Part shown: positions 4,904 through 7,208 of the stretch, one piece after another | How the letters are laid out: every line of letters starts with the position of its first letter | Numbering within the stretch: the stretch's first letter is position 1 | NCBI GenBank assembly: GCA_902767465.1 | Contig: CACXHM010000168.1 | Coordinates: 1-7,208, forward strand | Source of the DNA: an uncultured Bacteroidia bacterium | GTDB lineage: Bacteria; Bacteroidota; Bacteroidia; Bacteroidales; UBA932 | Direction of reading: 5' to 3' | Length of the DNA: 7,208 bases | Program-made: the position numbers and the translations under genes | Notes under the pieces: model-generated | Databases searched by the model: none | What the model was told of the DNA's origin: nothing | Seen by the model: only the letters and a program-made list of their open reading frames with translations

Positions 4904-6979
4904 ATGCTTAAAGAGGAAGCATATAGCAGGATTCTGGAACTCAGGGGCATTCTGGAGGAGAACAGCCGGCGTTATTATGTCGACAATGCTCCTACCATGT
5001 CCGATTACGAGTACGATCAACTGATGCATGAATTGGAGGCCCTGGAGGCGGATTTCCCCGAATTCGCCTCTGCGGACTCCCCCACCAGCAAAGTTGGCAG
5101 CGATCTGGAGACTTCATCGGAATCTTCCGGCCGCGAATTCGTACAGCGTCCGCACCGCTATCCGATGCTTTCTCTCGGCAACACTTATTCCATCGCGGAG
5201 GTGGAAGAATTCTCCGCACGTGCCGACAGAACCCTCGGCACATCCTTCAGCTATTGCTGCGAACTCAAGTTCGACGGAACGGCCATCTGTCTCACTTATC
5301 GCAATGGACGTCTGGTGCAGGCGCTTACTCGAGGCGATGGAATCGTGGGTGATGACGTGACCCGCAACGCTCTTCAGATATCAAATGTTCCCAGGGTGCT
5401 CAAAGGAGATTATCCCGAAGAATTTGAAATTCGGGGAGAGGTGCTCATGCCCTATGATGCTTTCGACAAGCTGAATGCCCTTCGCGCACTTGACGATGAA
5501 CAGCCTTTTGCCAATCCCCGCAATGCAGCATCGGGATCGCTTAAACTTGCCAATCCCGATGAGGTTGCCATGCGTGGGCTGTGGTGTACGCTCTATCATA
5601 TCCCTGCCCAGAGCCTTGATTTTGAATCACATGACGAGGCTCTGCGTGCTGCAGAAAGCTGGGGGTTGCCGGTTTCCCACGACAGGCGACTTTGCCGGAA
5701 CATATCGGAAATCAAAGACTTCATCGATTATTGGGATGTTCATCGTAAGGATCTTCCTTTTGCAACCGACGGGGTTGTTATAAAAATAAATGAAATGGCA
5801 TACCAGAGAGCGCTTGGGTTCACTTCCAAGTCTCCGAGGTGGGCCGTTGCCTATAAATTCAAGGCAGAACAGGCCATTACTCCTGTGCTTTCCATTGATT
5901 ATCAAGTAGGACGCACAGGCGCTATCACCCCTGTGGCAAACCTTGAACCGGTTCTCCTGTCGGGAACCATGGTAAAACGAGCTACCCTTGTGAATGAAGA
6001 CCAGATCAGGATGCTGGACATTCATGAGGGCGATTATGTCTATGTAGAAAAAGGAGGAGAGATAATCCCAAAGATAACCGCTGTCGATCTTTCGCGCAGA
6101 AAGCCCGGAGCCCGTGTTCCAAGCTTTCCATCCGTATGCCCCGACTGCGGCACTCCCCTTGTTCGTGCGGAAGACGAGGCCAAGTGGTTTTGTCCCAACA
6201 GCGATGGCTGTCCCATGCAGATCAAAGGAGAATTGCTGCACTTCTGCAGCCGCAAAGCAATGGATATCCTCGCAGGTGAAGCCACGATCGATCAACTCTT
6301 TTCCCTCGGAATAGCCAGGACACCGGCAGATTTGTATGATTTGAAACCGGTTCAGTTGTTGGGGATGGATGGGTGGAAGGAAAAATCCATAACCCGTTTC
6401 CTGTCAAGCATCGAGAAATCCAAGGTCGTACCCTTCGAAAGGGTTTTGTTCGCGCTTGGTATACGATATGTCGGTGAAACTACCGCAAAGACAGTTGCAA
6501 GGTATTTTGGTAGCCTGGATTCCGTTGCGCAAGCTGACGAGGATGCTCTCAAACAGGTTCCCGATATAGGAAATGTATGTGCCAGAAGTATTTATGAGTA
6601 TTTCCGCGATAAAAAGCATATGGATGAGATTGACCGTCTTCGTGCTCATGGACTCAATTTCTCCCTGGAGCAGAGTGCTTCTGCTACATCGTCCGATGCC
6701 CTTGCCGGAAAAACAATCGTGATATCCGGCACCTTTGCCCACTCTCGCGATGAATTGAAAGCCCTGGTCGAGAAACACGGCGGGAAATCATCCGGGAGCG
6801 TCAGTGGTAAAACTTCTTTCCTCCTCGCAGGCGAAAAACCCGGACCGGAAAAAATCCGGAAATGCGAGGAACTTGGAATCCCGGTGATTTCGGAAGAAGA
6901 TTTCTTTTCAATGATACCACATGAAACTGTGCCCGGTCGCATTGAAAATGCTTCTTTTTCTCAATTAAGCCTTTTTTGA
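4904..6979 (+). CDS. ligA: NAD+-dependent DNA ligase LigA
   Basis: A full-length 691-residue replicative ligase that seals nicks (Okazaki fragments, repair) using NAD+ and releasing AMP and NMN. Domains in order: Ia (1-75) with YYVDNAP and SDYEYD for NMN binding; adenylation domain (76-325) with nucleophile Lys122 in KFDG, RGDG (143-146), EIRGEV (175-180), ANPRNAASG (203-211), TDGVVIK (288-294) and AYKFK (316-320); OB fold (326-405); Cys4 zinc finger with Cys412, 415, 430 and 436; helix-hairpin-helix region (about 445-590) with LGIRYVGE; and BRCT (about 597-672). All key residues are present. The start ATG directly follows the pfp stop (TAGATG, no intervening base), so re-initiation by the same ribosome is likely. 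No promoter or terminator separates the two. The C terminus ends QLSLF, a clamp-binding motif listed separately. The next gene follows after 2 nt. Confidence 0.97.
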   Translation: MLKEEAYSRILELRGILEENSRRYYVDNAPTMSDYEYDQLMHELEALEADFPEFASADSPTSKVGSDLETSSESSGREFVQRPHRYPMLSLGNTYSIAEVEEFSARADRTLGTSFSYCCELKFDGTAICLTYRNGRLVQALTRGDGIVGDDVTRNALQISNVPRVLKGDYPEEFEIRGEVLMPYDAFDKLNALRALDDEQPFANPRNAASGSLKLANPDEVAMRGLWCTLYHIPAQSLDFESHDEALRAAESWGLPVSHDRRLCRNISEIKDFIDYWDVHRKDLPFATDGVVIKINEMAYQRALGFTSKSPRWAVAYKFKAEQAITPVLSIDYQVGRTGAITPVANLEPVLLSGTMVKRATLVNEDQIRMLDIHEGDYVYVEKGGEIIPKITAVDLSRRKPGARVPSFPSVCPDCGTPLVRAEDEAKWFCPNSDGCPMQIKGELLHFCSRKAMDILAGEATIDQLFSLGIARTPADLYDLKPVQLLGMDGWKEKSITRFLSSIEKSKVVPFERVLFALGIRYVGETTAKTVARYFGSLDSVAQADEDALKQVPDIGNVCARSIYEYFRDKKHMDEIDRLRAHGLNFSLEQSASATSSDALAGKTIVISGTFAHSRDELKALVEKHGGKSSGSVSGKTSFLLAGEKPGPEKIRKCEELGIPVISEEDFFSMIPHETVPGRIENASFSQLSLF
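6962..6976 (+). other. Sliding-clamp (DnaN) binding motif QLSLF at the LigA C terminus
   Basis: The last five codons of ligA encode Gln-Leu-Ser-Leu-Phe, residues 687-691. This is an exact match to the bacterial beta-clamp binding consensus QL(S/D)LF known from replication and repair proteins. It follows a probably flexible stretch after the BRCT domain (about 673-686), a layout typical of clamp-binding tails. Binding is inferred from the motif and its position, not shown. Confidence 0.65.
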
Positions 6980-6981
6980 TT

Positions 6982-7208
6982 ATGGCGAAAAAGATTGTCG
7001 ACAAGCCGGGATGGCAAGATATAAAAGAACTGTTTACCGACAGGATCTGGGTGATGGAAACCGATTTTGCATCCACTGCCTGGAGCAAGGTTGTCCGCTT
7101 TATCAAGCTGGTCCGTATCACCTTTGATTCTTTCGCCGAGAACCGTATGGGGTTCCAGTGTGTCGCATTGAGTTACTTCGTCACCCTGGCCATCATCCCT
7201 CTGGTAGC
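6982..7208 (+). CDS. YihY/BrkB-family inner-membrane protein (N-terminal part)
   Basis: Partial: 75 codons plus two bases are visible before the right edge. It starts 2 nt after the ligA stop, so it is probably cotranscribed. The start MAKKIVDKPG is followed by a charged, amphipathic cytoplasmic stretch and then the beginning of a membrane segment. The stretch ENRMGFQCVALSYFVTLAII (53-72), followed by PLVA, is the family signature: Bacteroidota and other members have a related (G-x-x-A-x-ALSY-x-x-LA-x-x-PL) motif at the first membrane helix. By family knowledge these are polytopic inner-membrane proteins with about six helices. They were once misnamed ribonuclease BN, and their function is poorly established. 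The call rests on this one motif and the pre-helix layout. Confidence 0.8.
   Translation, partial: MAKKIVDKPGWQDIKELFTDRIWVMETDFASTAWSKVVRFIKLVRITFDSFAENRMGFQCVALSYFVTLAIIPLV

Noticed and set aside
3683..5029. 448-codon open frame on the minus strand, antisense to pfp
   Set aside because: It mirrors the strongly biased codons of pfp, shows no recognisable domain, lacks a promoter, and runs against a gene with every phosphofructokinase motif intact. It is a shadow frame.
5627..6295. 222-codon minus-strand frame inside ligA
   Set aside because: It lies opposite the conserved adenylation, OB and zinc-finger coding sequence, with no start signal or domain of its own.
3674..6979. Biochemical link between the PPi-type phosphofructokinase and ligase through pyrophosphate
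   Set aside because: LigA uses NAD+ and releases NMN and AMP, not pyrophosphate, so the adjacency cannot be explained as PPi recycling.

Overview
The window looks like a core-chromosome segment of a Bacteroidota species, most likely order Bacteroidales. Three things point there: a TamL-type lipoprotein BamA paralogue, promoters of the Bacteroidota form (TAnnTTTG at -7, TTTG at -33) in front of all four promoter-proximal genes, and almost no Shine-Dalgarno sequences. Genes are tightly packed and no stretch over 300 bases lacks a gene. I see no tRNA, rRNA, CRISPR array, insertion sequence or other mobile element.

Layout. (1) 1-737, minus: N-terminal part of tamL, an outer-membrane assembly lipoprotein whose C-terminal part lies left of the window. 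(2) 738-775: a 38-base divergent promoter region built almost wholly from an 11-bp inverted repeat that carries both -7 elements; both start codons sit exactly 5 nt from their -7 element. (3) 776-1474 and 1471-2781, plus: a TrmH/SpoU-type RNA 2'-O-ribose methyltransferase overlapping by 4 nt (ATGA) a cytoplasmic GH13 alpha-glucan hydrolase. (4) 2760-3611, minus: a secreted, cysteine-rich, probably beta-propeller protein of unknown function, overlapping the GH13 gene tail to tail by 22 bp. (5) 3612-3673: a second compact divergent promoter region. (6) 3674-7208, plus: a tight run of a pyrophosphate-type phosphofructokinase, ligA (NAD+-dependent DNA ligase, starting on the base after the pfp stop) and the start of a YihY/BrkB-family membrane protein (2 nt after ligA), cut by the right edge.

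The genes do not form one pathway. GH13 and phosphofructokinase both belong to sugar use (alpha-glucan breakdown and glycolysis), TamL and YihY/BrkB to the envelope, and the methyltransferase and LigA to nucleic-acid maintenance. I do not see a convincing undescribed system. The points most worth a second look are the perfect QLSLF sliding-clamp-binding pentapeptide at the extreme C terminus of LigA, the mirror-symmetric divergent promoter predicted to give two leaderless mRNAs, and the eight-cysteine secreted protein of unknown function.
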